A DNA stretch of 64,000 nucleotides, taken from the NCBI RefSeq assembly GCF_000708595.2, contig NZ_JARP01000002.1:558001-622000 (forward strand). Direction: 5' to 3'. Both the position numbers and the translations under genes were made by a program. The first letter of the stretch is position 1. Each line of letters begins with the position of its first letter. Below, piece after piece: positions 7,909 to 15,711 of the stretch. The notes beneath the pieces are model-generated. The model searched no databases. It saw nothing but the letters and a program-made list of their open reading frames with translations, and had not been told where the DNA came from. Source of the stretch: Flavobacterium sp. KJJ (lineage in GTDB: Bacteria > Bacteroidota > Bacteroidia > Flavobacteriales > Flavobacteriaceae).

Positions 7909-9234
7909 ATGAAAAACTGGAAGTTCTATAACGCCTTATTTGTGAGAGTCTTATTTATTATGATTCTCTTTTTCTTTTGCGTTTTTCTAATTTATAATAT
8001 GTTTTATTATAACGCTCTTGTAGTTGGTATTTTTGTCGTTATGTTGTTGTCAGAAATGTATTTTTATGTTAAAAACCGACTGCTTTTTTACGACAGAACT
8101 TTGCTTTCCATTTTAAAAAATGATTTTTCATCCAATTTTCCAGAGGAGAACAAAAAAGGCCATTTTGAAAATTTATACCTTTTGTACGAAACTTTAAAAG
8201 TACAGCAACAAGAACAAACTTCAAAAGAATTAGTTTATAAGTCGATTTTGAACAGTATTGATACCGCCACATTAATCCTAGAAAGAGAAAATGAGGATTG
8301 GGATATTTTTTTGATGAACGATTGTTTTTCGACTTTGTTTAAAGTGCCAAAAGTCAGTCAATGGAAATACCTTAAAAATTATTTGCCTTCGCTTTGTTCC
8401 GAAATTGAAACTGTTGGTTTTACCGAGTTAAAATCGGCAATTTCTATTAAAATCGAAGAGCAGGATTTGCAGACTTTTATGCTGCAGACTTCGCTTACAA
8501 AAACCTATAACAAAGAATATTTTATTATTTTATTAGATAGTATTCAGCGCGTTATTGAGAAAAAAGAAAAAGAAGCCTGGATTAATTTGATGAAAATTAT
8601 TTCGCATGAATTAATGAATTCTTTAACGCCAATTCGTGCGCTTTCGCAGAATTTACTCCAGATTGTCGATCAGGAAAAACTCGAAGAAGATGATTTTGAT
8701 GACATTAAAAGCAGTATTTCTACGATTATAAACAGAAGCGACCATTTGCAGGTATTTGTTGAAAATTACAGAAAACTGGCCATGTTGCCGACACCAAATA
8801 AGCAGATGACGCCCATTAACGGATTGTTTGAAGATTGTTTGCGCATTATGAATCCGATTTTGAAAGCTGAAGGCATCGAATTGATGAATGAAATTAATAG
8901 TTCGCGTTCTATTTTAATAGATAAAAACCAAATGGAACAGGTAATTATAAATTTGATTACCAATAGTATTCACGCTTTAAAAGATAAAACAGAAAAGAAA
9001 CTGATTCTTTCCAGCTATACAGAAAACAATCGCTTTTTTATCACGCTCTCTGATAACGGAAAAGGAATCGATCCGGAAATTCGGGACAAAGTATTTCTTC
9101 CATTTTTTACCACTAGAAAAGACGGCGCGGGAATTGGCTTAACGCTTTCAAAAAATATAATCGAAGCACACGGCGGTTATCTAAGCTATCAAACCGATGA
9201 AGATAAAACGAGTTTTGTTATTTGTTTGATTTGA
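7909..9234 (+). CDS. sensor histidine kinase, partner of the sigma54 response regulator
   Basis: A 441-residue membrane kinase. Two hydrophobic helices (about residues 12-30 and 34-52) are separated by only a few residues, so there is almost no periplasmic sensor and it probably senses the membrane or an internal signal. A PAS-like linker (about 85-215) follows, then the DHp helix with phospho-acceptor His in IISHELMNSLTPIRA. The GHKL ATPase domain has N box NLITNSIHAL, G1 DNGKGI and G2 GAGIGLTLS. It shares strand and likely transcript with the regulator gene upstream. The NtrY-like architecture fits a sigma54 two-component pair. Confidence 0.92.
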   Translation: MKNWKFYNALFVRVLFIMILFFFCVFLIYNMFYYNALVVGIFVVMLLSEMYFYVKNRLLFYDRTLLSILKNDFSSNFPEENKKGHFENLYLLYETLKVQQQEQTSKELVYKSILNSIDTATLILERENEDWDIFLMNDCFSTLFKVPKVSQWKYLKNYLPSLCSEIETVGFTELKSAISIKIEEQDLQTFMLQTSLTKTYNKEYFIILLDSIQRVIEKKEKEAWINLMKIISHELMNSLTPIRALSQNLLQIVDQEKLEEDDFDDIKSSISTIINRSDHLQVFVENYRKLAMLPTPNKQMTPINGLFEDCLRIMNPILKAEGIELMNEINSSRSILIDKNQMEQVIINLITNSIHALKDKTEKKLILSSYTENNRFFITLSDNGKGIDPEIRDKVFLPFFTTRKDGAGIGLTLSKNIIEAHGGYLSYQTDEDKTSFVICLI

Positions 9235-9249
9235 TTTTTTTCCTCACCA

Positions 9250-9600
9250 TATAAGTGATTTAAATCATTTAAATGTTGTGTATAAAATTCCACGCAAAGC
9301 TGTTTGTATTTAATCACGCAAAGACGCAGAGTCGCAAAGAAAAACTTAAAAAAGAAAAACTTAGCGAATTTGCGTCTTTTCGCGATTAATTGATAAAGTA
9401 AAGCAAACTTAAAATGAACTTATATGGTTATATAAGTTCATTTAAATGTTGCGTATAAAATTTCACGCAAAGCTGTTTGTATTTAATCACGCAAAGACGC
9501 AGAGTCGCAAAGAAAAACTTAAAAAAGAAAAACTTAGCGACTTTGCGTCTTTGCGCGATTAATTGATAAATTAAAGCAAACTTAAAATGAACTTATATCA
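9250..9600. repeat. tandem pair of about 173-bp hairpin repeats (CGCAAAG type)
   Basis: Two near-identical units follow each other with an offset of 173 bases (CATTTAAATGTTG starts at 9266 and again at 9439). Each contains a long internal inverted repeat built of TTAATCACGCAAAGACGC and its complement, around an AT-rich loop. A palindrome (TGAACTTATA at 9415-9424, TATAAGTTCA at 9431-9440) marks the junction. Related CGCAAAG hairpins recur after both tRNA-Asp genes. The block fills the 367-base gap between the convergent kinase and alkyltransferase-like genes, where no gene is seen. Confidence 0.85.
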
Positions 9601-9601
9601 T

Positions 9602-9931
9602 TTATATGGTGGAAATTTCCGGTTGCCAGAAATGTTTTTCGAGATCTATAATTTGATTGTCGACAATTTTAATGCCTTCGCTTTCTAGTAATTGCTGCAT
9701 TAAATTGGTTCCGTCAAAGTGATGTTTTCCTGTCAAAAGTCCTTTTCTGTTTACAACGCGATGCGCAGGAATATCGTCCATATTATGACTCGCATTCATC
9801 GCCCAGCCAACCATTCGTGCAGAACGTGCAGTTCCTAAAGCTTTTGCAATTGCGCCATAAGAAGTTACTTTTCCGTACGGAATTTGCCTGGCAACCGCAT
9901 ACACTTTTTCGAAAAAATTATCTTCAGCCAT
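9602..9931 (-). CDS. alkyltransferase-like protein (ATL) of the MGMT fold
   Basis: A 109-residue protein consisting only of the DNA-binding domain of O6-methylguanine-DNA methyltransferases (IPYGKVTSYGAIAKALG, ARMVGWAMNAS). The active-site motif PCHR reads PAHR here, so the alkyl-accepting Cys is Ala and direct repair by methyl transfer is not expected. In the ATL family, proteins lacking this Cys bind O6-alkylguanine and flag it for nucleotide excision repair. The length and sequence fit the Bacteroidota ATL group. It stands alone, convergent with the kinase gene across a repeat block. Confidence 0.9.
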   Translation of the reverse strand: MAEDNFFEKVYAVARQIPYGKVTSYGAIAKALGTARSARMVGWAMNASHNMDDIPAHRVVNRKGLLTGKHHFDGTNLMQQLLESEGIKIVDNQIIDLEKHFWQPEISTI

Positions 9932-9950
9932 AATTTGATTTTTTAAAATT

Positions 9951-10051
9951 GTTTCTCGGAGATTTTGCAGATTAAGCGGATTAAAATTAAATCAAAAAAC
10001 TTTAATTTGTGGCAAAAATAATCTGCCAAATCTGCAGAATCTGCGAGAAAC
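9951..10051. repeat. imperfect intergenic palindrome (CTGCAGATT type)
   Basis: The left arm GTTTCTCGGAGATTTTGC and the right arm ending CAGAATCTGCGAGAAAC are complementary with interruptions. The words TCTGCCAAATCTGC and TCTGCGAGA recur at 13.8 and 39.2-39.4 kb, so it belongs to a dispersed repeat family. It lies between the ATL and LysE-type genes. Confidence 0.6.
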
Positions 10052-10107
10052 TTAAATTATAGATAAAGATAAAATCATTTTAATCAGTGAAATCTGTGGC
10101 TTATGTT

Positions 10108-10743
10108 TTACCCAAAGTAGTAATTCAAAATATTAAAAAGTGTCAGGATAGCAACTAAACCCGTAATGCTACCAATAATAGTGTTCATGTTTCGCATCAA
10201 ATAATCCGTTTTCTTTTCTATTCTTCCAAAAAAGGCAATGTAGCTGTACAAAACAACAAACGAACCTAAAACAGAACCTAAAACAAAAGTAAAAATGATG
10301 TTGCTCTCAAAAACAAAAAGTTGGTAAGATGCCAAAGTAACACTTACCAAAACATAATACGGAATTGGAAAAAAGTTCAATCCCGAAAGCAGCATTCCTA
10401 AAAAGAAACGGCTTTTTTTACTGCTTTTTTTAATCTTCGATTTCTTTGCTTTGGGTTCTTTGGCGATAAACAAAAAGTATATCGTCAAGACCGAAAAAAT
10501 ACCGAATCCAACTTCACGCAGTAAAGTAACTACATCTGGCCGATTGTCAATTACCTGAGCAAATAAAACCGCTACATAAACCTGAAAAAAAATGACTAAA
10601 ACAGCGCCAATTACAAACCACATTGCATTCTTTTTCCCTTCTTTCAGATTTATTTTTGCTGCTGTCATGTTGATTAAACCTGGCGGAATAATCCCTATAA
10701 CTGCTGCAATAAAACCTGAAAGTAATGGAGTAAGTAATGCCAT
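10108..10743 (-). CDS. LysE-family (RhtB-like) transporter
   Basis: This 211-residue inner-membrane protein has about six hydrophobic segments. The first carries the LysE-type start LSGFIAAVIGIIPPGLINMTAA in shortened form (Pro-Pro-Gly near residues 20-22). A Lys-rich cytoplasmic loop (about residues 105-125) splits the two halves. The family exports amino acids or other small solutes; the substrate cannot be predicted. It is encoded 44 bases downstream of trmB on the same strand and may be co-transcribed with it. Confidence 0.85.
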   Translation of the reverse strand: MALLTPLLSGFIAAVIGIIPPGLINMTAAKINLKEGKKNAMWFVIGAVLVIFFQVYVAVLFAQVIDNRPDVVTLLREVGFGIFSVLTIYFLFIAKEPKAKKSKIKKSSKKSRFFLGMLLSGLNFFPIPYYVLVSVTLASYQLFVFESNIIFTFVLGSVLGSFVVLYSYIAFFGRIEKKTDYLMRNMNTIIGSITGLVAILTLFNILNYYFG

Positions 10744-10787
10744 TCAATTATTTGATGGGTTAGAAAAAAACTGTTTTCAAAATTAAA

Positions 10788-11486
10788 TTAATCTTTAATT
10801 TTGAAACGAATATACGTAATTGCCTTGTTAATTTCTAAATATTGTTTTTCATAGAAAGTTTGAAAAGCAGTAACTTCTTCTGGACTTCCTTCATTTTTAT
10901 AGACATTATGATTGGCGTATAAAACCTCATGTCCTTCTCCGTGAAGCAATCCAAGCGTATATCCGTGCATAAATTCGCTGTCGGTTTTTAGGTTTACGAC
11001 ACCGTCTTTTTTAAGGATTTTTTTATACAATTTCAAAAATTCAGAATTTGTCATTCTGTGTTTTGTTCTTTTGTATTTGATTTGCGGATCCGGAAAAGTA
11101 ATCCAGATTTCATCTACTTCATTATCAGCAAAAATATGATTGATCAATTCGATTTGAGTTCGAACAAATGCAACGTTATGCAGTCCGTTTTCTACAGCGG
11201 TTTTTGCACCTCTCCAGAAACGAGCTCCTTTAATATCAATTCCGATAAAATTTTTGTTCGGATATCTTTCTGCTAATCCAACAGAATATTCTCCTTTTCC
11301 ACATCCTAATTCTAAAACTAATGGATTGTCATTTTTAAAGAAATCAGAATTCCATTTTCCTTTCAGAGGCATTAAATCGCCTACAACTTCTTCTCTTGTT
11401 GGTTGAAAAACGTTTTCAAATGTTTCGTTTTCTCTGAATCTTTTTAGTTTATTTTTACTTCCCACTTGTACAAAAATTTTCCGCAA
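10788..11486 (-). CDS. trmB: tRNA (guanine-N7-)-methyltransferase
   Basis: A 232-residue SAM-dependent methyltransferase that makes m7G46 in the variable loop of tRNAs. The SAM site ELGCGKGEYSVGLA (about residues 58-71) is followed by NFIGIDIKGARFWRGAKT, the family signature ITFPDPQIKYKRTKHRM (about 130-146), and the C-terminal TDSEF and YEKQYL blocks. The N-terminal RFRENETFENVFQP is typical of the Bacteroidota form. Length is normal. It is upstream of, and co-directional with, the LysE-type gene. Confidence 0.95.
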   Translation of the reverse strand: MRKIFVQVGSKNKLKRFRENETFENVFQPTREEVVGDLMPLKGKWNSDFFKNDNPLVLELGCGKGEYSVGLAERYPNKNFIGIDIKGARFWRGAKTAVENGLHNVAFVRTQIELINHIFADNEVDEIWITFPDPQIKYKRTKHRMTNSEFLKLYKKILKKDGVVNLKTDSEFMHGYTLGLLHGEGHEVLYANHNVYKNEGSPEEVTAFQTFYEKQYLEINKAITYIRFKIKD

Positions 11487-11544
11487 AATTAAGGAATATA
11501 AACGAATGAAAATAGTGCAATTAGGTTTTAAAAGTTTTTACAAT

Positions 11545-11605
11545 AGATTTCACAAATTAGAAAGATTAATTATTTAATTAAAAATCATTTTAATTTGTGA
11601 AATCT
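11545..11605. repeat. inverted repeat with 15-bp arms
   Basis: AGATTTCACAAATTA (11545-11559) and its exact complement TAATTTGTGAAATCT (11591-11605) flank an A/T loop between trmB and the amt stop codon. It could form a terminator-like hairpin for the ammonium transporter transcript. Confidence 0.7.
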
Positions 11606-11616
11606 GTGGTATATTT

Positions 11617-12999
11617 TCAACCGTAATGCGGTTCTGTAATGGGTTTTGATTTTGGATCTAATGTTTCGTCGTGCTGCGATAAATCAAGTCCGATGTGTTC
11701 GTTTTCTTCAGAAACACGAAGCGGAATAATAAAGTTGGTTACTTTAAACAAGAAATAAGCTCCGAAGAAAGTAAATATCGATACTAAAACTAAGGCCATC
11801 ATATGATGCGCAAAAACGTTCCAGCCACCGTGTAATAAACTCGCATTTTCTCCGTGTGCGAAGATCGCAGTAAGGATCATTCCCATAATACCGCCAACGC
11901 CGTGACAAGCAAAAACATCAAGAGTGTCATCGAATCTTTTTGAGAAACTGCAGTTAACAACGGAGTTTGAAACCAAAGCAGTAATAAACCCGAAGAACAT
12001 ACTTTCAGGAACAGAAATATAACCTGCTGCCGGAGTTATGGCAACCAATCCAACAACAGCTCCAATGCAAGCGCCTAATGCTGAAACTTTTCTGCCGTTC
12101 ATTCTATCAAAGAAAACCCAAGTTAACATGGCGGCTGCCGATGAAGTTGTTGTCGTTGCAAAAGCCATTGCCGCAGTTCCGTTTGCAGCAAGAGCTGAAC
12201 CAGCGTTGAAACCGAACCAGCCAAACCATAACATTCCAGTTCCTAATAATACAAACGGAATATTGGTTGGAATATGCTGACTATTTTTTCTTTTTCCGAG
12301 AACTAAAACACCGGCCAAAGCGGCGAATCCAGAACTCATGTGAACTACCGTTCCGCCAGCGAAATCTTTAACGCCGAAATAACTTCCTAAAACACCTGTT
12401 GGATACCAAACAGAATGACACAAAGGCGCATAAATAAATATAGTAAACAAACTGATGAATAATAAATACGATATAAAGCGAACACGTTCTGCAAATGAAC
12501 CAGTGATAATTGCCGGCGCAATTATGGCAAATTTCATTTGAAACAGCGCAAACAGCATAAACGGAATTGTGCTTGCCAATTGTTTATGAGGCAAAACGCC
12601 CACATAATCCATAAAAGCAAAAGTAGTCGGATTTCCGAAGAAGCTGTAAAAGTGATCTCCAGAACCAAAACCTACTGGTTCTCCAAAAGCCAAGCTAAAT
12701 CCGACAACAACCCATAAAAGTGTTACCACGCCCAAACAAATGAAACTTTGCAGCATGGTTGAAATAACATTTTTCTTGCCTACCATACCGCCATAGAAAA
12801 AAGATAATCCCGGCGTCATGATTAAAACAAGACAGCAGGAAGTCAGCATCCAAGCGACATCTGCAGGAACAATATGGTCTATTGTACCAAACTTAGACAA
12901 TACATAGCTATTTTTAGTAACTGTTGGCCAGAATGCCCCTGTAATACAAACAATACTTATAATAATAAAGGAGATGATCCAGCGTCTTTCTATTTTCAT
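11617..12999 (-). CDS. amt: ammonium transporter, Amt family
   Basis: A 460-residue channel protein with about eleven to twelve hydrophobic segments. Hallmarks include MTPGLSFFYGGMVGKKN (about residues 60-76), the pore region VHMSSGFAALAGVLVLG, FGWFGFNAGSA, and the late His-containing segment DVFACHGVGGIMGMILTAIF, which holds the second pore His. It conducts ammonium/ammonia across the inner membrane for nitrogen assimilation. No PII (glnK) gene adjoins it, unlike many amt loci. A TAnnTTTG -7 box (TAACTTTG, minus strand, 13038-13045) lies upstream. The N-terminus has one extra hydrophobic segment that may act as a signal peptide. Confidence 0.96.
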   Translation of the reverse strand: MKIERRWIISFIIISIVCITGAFWPTVTKNSYVLSKFGTIDHIVPADVAWMLTSCCLVLIMTPGLSFFYGGMVGKKNVISTMLQSFICLGVVTLLWVVVGFSLAFGEPVGFGSGDHFYSFFGNPTTFAFMDYVGVLPHKQLASTIPFMLFALFQMKFAIIAPAIITGSFAERVRFISYLLFISLFTIFIYAPLCHSVWYPTGVLGSYFGVKDFAGGTVVHMSSGFAALAGVLVLGKRKNSQHIPTNIPFVLLGTGMLWFGWFGFNAGSALAANGTAAMAFATTTTSSAAAMLTWVFFDRMNGRKVSALGACIGAVVGLVAITPAAGYISVPESMFFGFITALVSNSVVNCSFSKRFDDTLDVFACHGVGGIMGMILTAIFAHGENASLLHGGWNVFAHHMMALVLVSIFTFFGAYFLFKVTNFIIPLRVSEENEHIGLDLSQHDETLDPKSKPITEPHYG

Positions 13000-13262
13000 T
13001 TTTCAAATACTTTATTGAACCCTATTTTTTTTGGGGTCAAAGTTAAAAAAAAATAGATATTTTGATTTTTAAGGCTTTAAAAATAGAGGCTAGTCTTTTA
13101 TTTTAGTCGATTTTGTAAAATACAGGTCTTTTTTTTGAGACAATCTTATTTTGAACTTCTAAATTACAAAGAATTTTATCAATTGTATTATAATTAAATT
13201 GACAATAGGTTTGCTAAAGTGCTAGAAAAGTTAGGATTATAATAAGAAAGTTCTAAAATGTT

Positions 13263-13754
13263 TTATTTCTTCTTAAGTTTTGCAATCAGAACATCTTCGA
13301 TCGGCGCTTTAGCTTTAGTTACGGCATCAACTTCGTCATTCGGAATCGTCATGGATAACACATAATGCTGGATTTTCCATTCGTTTCCTATTTTGACTAA
13401 AACGCCTGAGCCGCGGCAGATTTTCATTTGCGTATTCAGCAATTCATCAAACCAAGCAATAGTTCCAGTTTTGTCAAAAAAGATATTGCGTTCTAAAGCA
13501 GTAAAATTCCAAGTTTTTCCTTTGTCAAAAAATGGTTTCGCCCAAATTTTGAAATTCTTTTTAGTCCAGTTTTCAGTTGCATCTGTTCCTATAAAAATGG
13601 CATCATCAGCCATTAAATCAAAATAAGCATCGAACTTCACATCGGCAGCAGCTTTATGCCAAGTGTCTAGTGTTTGATTGATTTTGTCTTTATCAGAAGT
13701 TTGAGCATTTGCAAAAAATGTAACGAATAGAAGGAGTAGAATTGATTTTTTCAT
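13263..13754 (-). CDS. secreted SnoaL/NTF2-like (DUF4440-type) protein
   Basis: A 163-residue protein with a clear signal peptide (MKKSILLLLFVTFFANA, cleavage before QTS). The mature part has the cone-shaped NTF2-like pattern: an N-terminal helix DKINQTLDTWHKAAADVKFDAYFDLM, then DDAIFIGTDATE and a strand-rich second half ending WKIQHYVLSM. Such proteins are periplasmic or outer-membrane associated and of unknown activity; some family members are isomerases or hydrolases. It is a single gene. Confidence 0.8.
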   Translation of the reverse strand: MKKSILLLLFVTFFANAQTSDKDKINQTLDTWHKAAADVKFDAYFDLMADDAIFIGTDATENWTKKNFKIWAKPFFDKGKTWNFTALERNIFFDKTGTIAWFDELLNTQMKICRGSGVLVKIGNEWKIQHYVLSMTIPNDEVDAVTKAKAPIEDVLIAKLKKK

Positions 13755-13800
13755 GAGTTAAGTTATTTGAGTTTAAAGGTAGGAATGATTTTTAAAGGAT

Positions 13801-13930
13801 AAAAGGTTTCACCCAGATTTAGCAGATTTAGACAGATAGTCTAATATTTCATTCAGTTTAAAATCTGCGAGAAAAAAACTTCCCGCCTTACCGTTTTTGC
13901 GAGATTTAATCATAAAGTAAATCAAAAACT
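13801..13930. repeat. degenerate intergenic repeat of the CAGATTT family
   Basis: The stretch holds repeated words CAGATTTAGCAGATTTAGAC and AAATCTGCGAGA, also seen at 9.95-10.05 and 39.2-39.4 kb, between two divergent genes. No perfect long stem is formed, so this looks like a decayed copy. Confidence 0.4.
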
Positions 13931-13996
13931 TAAAAGATCTTACATTACTTATATAGTTTAATTTTTTATATTTGAGTGCTCTAAAATACCACAAAC

Positions 13997-14653
13997 ATGA
14001 ATCCGAAAACCATTATAAGTTCGATCGTTATTTCTTCTTTGCTTTTTGTGTCCTGCAAAAAAGAATTAGAACCACAGCAAAGTACGCCTACTTCTGAATT
14101 AATTAAATTAGGATTAGTAAAAGATACGGCAAAAGTTCAATCTGTAGTACAGGCACCAGCCACAAACCCGAATACAGTTTTAGGAGAAACCAAAGGTTTG
14201 AATCCCGCTCACGGACAGCTAGGTCACCGTTGCGATATTGCAGTTGGCGCACCATTGAATTCGGCACCAGCGCAAGGACAAACAGCACAGTCTGTTCAAA
14301 CTGTTCAAGTAAATCCGAATCAGCAAAATAGAATTACGACAACAACAACTGTTGCGCAGCCGGTAAAAGTAGGGAAAGGAATGAATCCGTCGCACGGACA
14401 GCCAGGTCACAGATGTGATATTCCGGTTGGAGCGCCTTTAAATTCTCCAGTTGCAAAACCAGTTGCTGCAACTCCAACACAAGGAGGAAGTATTTCACAA
14501 ACCTTTACGGTAACACCACCAGCAGGAAATGCTGTTCCAGCTTTATTAAGTACAGAAGAACCAGTAGCAACAGCAGACGGAATGAACCCCGCACACGGAA
14601 AACCAGGTCACCGTTGCGATATTGCAGTTGGAGCTCCGTTGCCGAAATCATAA
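13997..14653 (+). CDS. lipoprotein with three HGxxGHRCDI repeats
   Basis: A 218-residue predicted lipoprotein (lipobox LLFVSC, Cys 20). The body is low-complexity, rich in Ala, Pro, Gln, Thr and Val. Three nearly identical 22-24 residue units are embedded in it, at about residues 67-89, 128-150 and 195-218. Each has the core NPxHGxxGHRCDIxVGAPL. The invariant two His and one Cys per unit could bind a metal or heme; that is inference only. I do not recognise a named function. The gene is single and converges on the hibernation-factor gene through a terminator hairpin. Confidence 0.85.
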   Translation: MNPKTIISSIVISSLLFVSCKKELEPQQSTPTSELIKLGLVKDTAKVQSVVQAPATNPNTVLGETKGLNPAHGQLGHRCDIAVGAPLNSAPAQGQTAQSVQTVQVNPNQQNRITTTTTVAQPVKVGKGMNPSHGQPGHRCDIPVGAPLNSPVAKPVAATPTQGGSISQTFTVTPPAGNAVPALLSTEEPVATADGMNPAHGKPGHRCDIAVGAPLPKS

Positions 14654-14672
14654 TTTTAGAGGTACAAAGTGG

Positions 14673-14719
14673 CAAAGGTACAAAGGCTCAGAGGTTTTCT
14701 CTGCTTCTTTGTACCTTTG
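14673..14719. terminator. bidirectional hairpin between convergent genes
   Basis: CAAAGGTACAAAG (14673-14685) pairs exactly with CTTTGTACCTTTG (14707-14719). A related word set (AAAGGTTCAAAGG) forms the hairpin near 51.68-51.81 kb, suggesting a shared repeat family used as terminators. Confidence 0.65.
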
Positions 14720-14743
14720 TTACTATGTTACTTTGAACCTTTT

Positions 14744-15058
14744 TTAGTGCGCTTTCAGTTTTTCGAAAGTTGTAGTAAGTGATTTTTTTACTTTGCTTAA
14801 AGCACCGCCAAAAGCTTTTTCGATTGTATCAGCATGCTCTGTAACCGTTAAAGGCTGTAATTTTGCAGTGCGCACTTCGATCACGCATTTTTTATCGTTT
14901 AAGCTGAATTTCTCTCCATTTTCATCTCCAAAATGAACTTCAACTCGGGTAATTTTTTCCTCAAAGCGAGCTAAGCCTTTTTCTAATTCTGCAGAAAAAT
15001 AAGCTTCTAATCTTTCGTGTCCGTCAATGTTTTTATCTGTATTGATTTGAATTTTCAT
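14744..15058 (-). CDS. ribosome hibernation promoting factor, short HPF/RaiA-like
   Basis: A 104-residue protein with the HPF/RaiA fold pattern: MKIQINTDKNIDGHERLEAY, then KITRVEVHFGDEN, KKCVIEVRTAKL and LTVTEHADTIEKAFGGALSKVKK in short succession. Members bind the 30S decoding region in stationary phase and stop translation. It lacks the C-terminal dimerising domain of the long form, so it is the short type, with a divergent sequence. It lies next to the defence island boundary. Confidence 0.82.
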   Translation of the reverse strand: MKIQINTDKNIDGHERLEAYFSAELEKGLARFEEKITRVEVHFGDENGEKFSLNDKKCVIEVRTAKLQPLTVTEHADTIEKAFGGALSKVKKSLTTTFEKLKAH

Positions 15059-15156
15059 AAGGTATATATTTAATGATAGTTTCTCAAAGCTATCTCAATT
15101 AGAATGAAAAGACAAGCGAGTTAATAAAACATTATGAAAAATTTCGGGATTTTTTG

Positions 15157-15603
15157 TCATTCCCATAAAGGAGGAATTTTTGATAATTGCGCTCTCCTAA
15201 AATTAATCATATTTAGAATTTCCATAATGCAAGAGCCTAGATTCTTTTTGACATCGTTGCTCCAAAAACGCAGTACTTTCCAATTGTGAGATTCTAAATA
15301 GGCATTGACTTCAATGTCTCTTTGCATATTCCGTTCAATTTTTTTGATCCAATATTCTGAATTGGTTTTTGGTTTTTTTTTGGTTTCCCAATCTTTTCCG
15401 TGGAAGAATTCACCATCAACAAAAATCGCAATTTTAAGAGGAGTAAAAGTTAAATCTGGACAGCCAAAGACTTTTTTGTTGTTTTTCCGATAACGCAAAC
15501 CGATATGCCATAACGCTTTTGCCAAAGTGATTTCTTCTTTGGTGTCTTTGCTTTTTATCGCACGCATGTTTTTGGAGCGCTGTTCCGGCGTAAAACAATC
15601 CAT
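15157..15603 (-). CDS. vsr: very short patch repair-type endonuclease, Vsr-like
   Basis: A 148-residue nuclease of the Vsr family (PD-(D/E)XK-like fold). The N-terminal signature FTPEQRSKNMRAIKSKDTKEE is present in segments, followed by the metal-binding Asp in FGCPDLTF, and IAIFVDGEFFHG with the active-site His. Classical Vsr nicks T:G mismatches left by deamination of 5-methylcytosine. In E. coli Vsr the region after this reads GCFWH and binds zinc through Cys/His residues. Here the corresponding positions are GEFFHGKDWE and RFWSNDV, so the structural zinc site appears absent. It is 108 bases downstream of the AIPR gene and on the strand of the methyltransferase operon, which fits repair at m5C sites. 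Confidence 0.85.
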   Translation of the reverse strand: MDCFTPEQRSKNMRAIKSKDTKEEITLAKALWHIGLRYRKNNKKVFGCPDLTFTPLKIAIFVDGEFFHGKDWETKKKPKTNSEYWIKKIERNMQRDIEVNAYLESHNWKVLRFWSNDVKKNLGSCIMEILNMINFRRAQLSKIPPLWE

Positions 15604-15711
15604 AATGAATAATTATTAAGGTGTTTAAATTTAATAATTAGTGGTATTTTATGGGTTATAAGTTGGTGGGGGGAATGTTTTATAATTTACATTGGATTGG
15701 TAAAGATTTTA

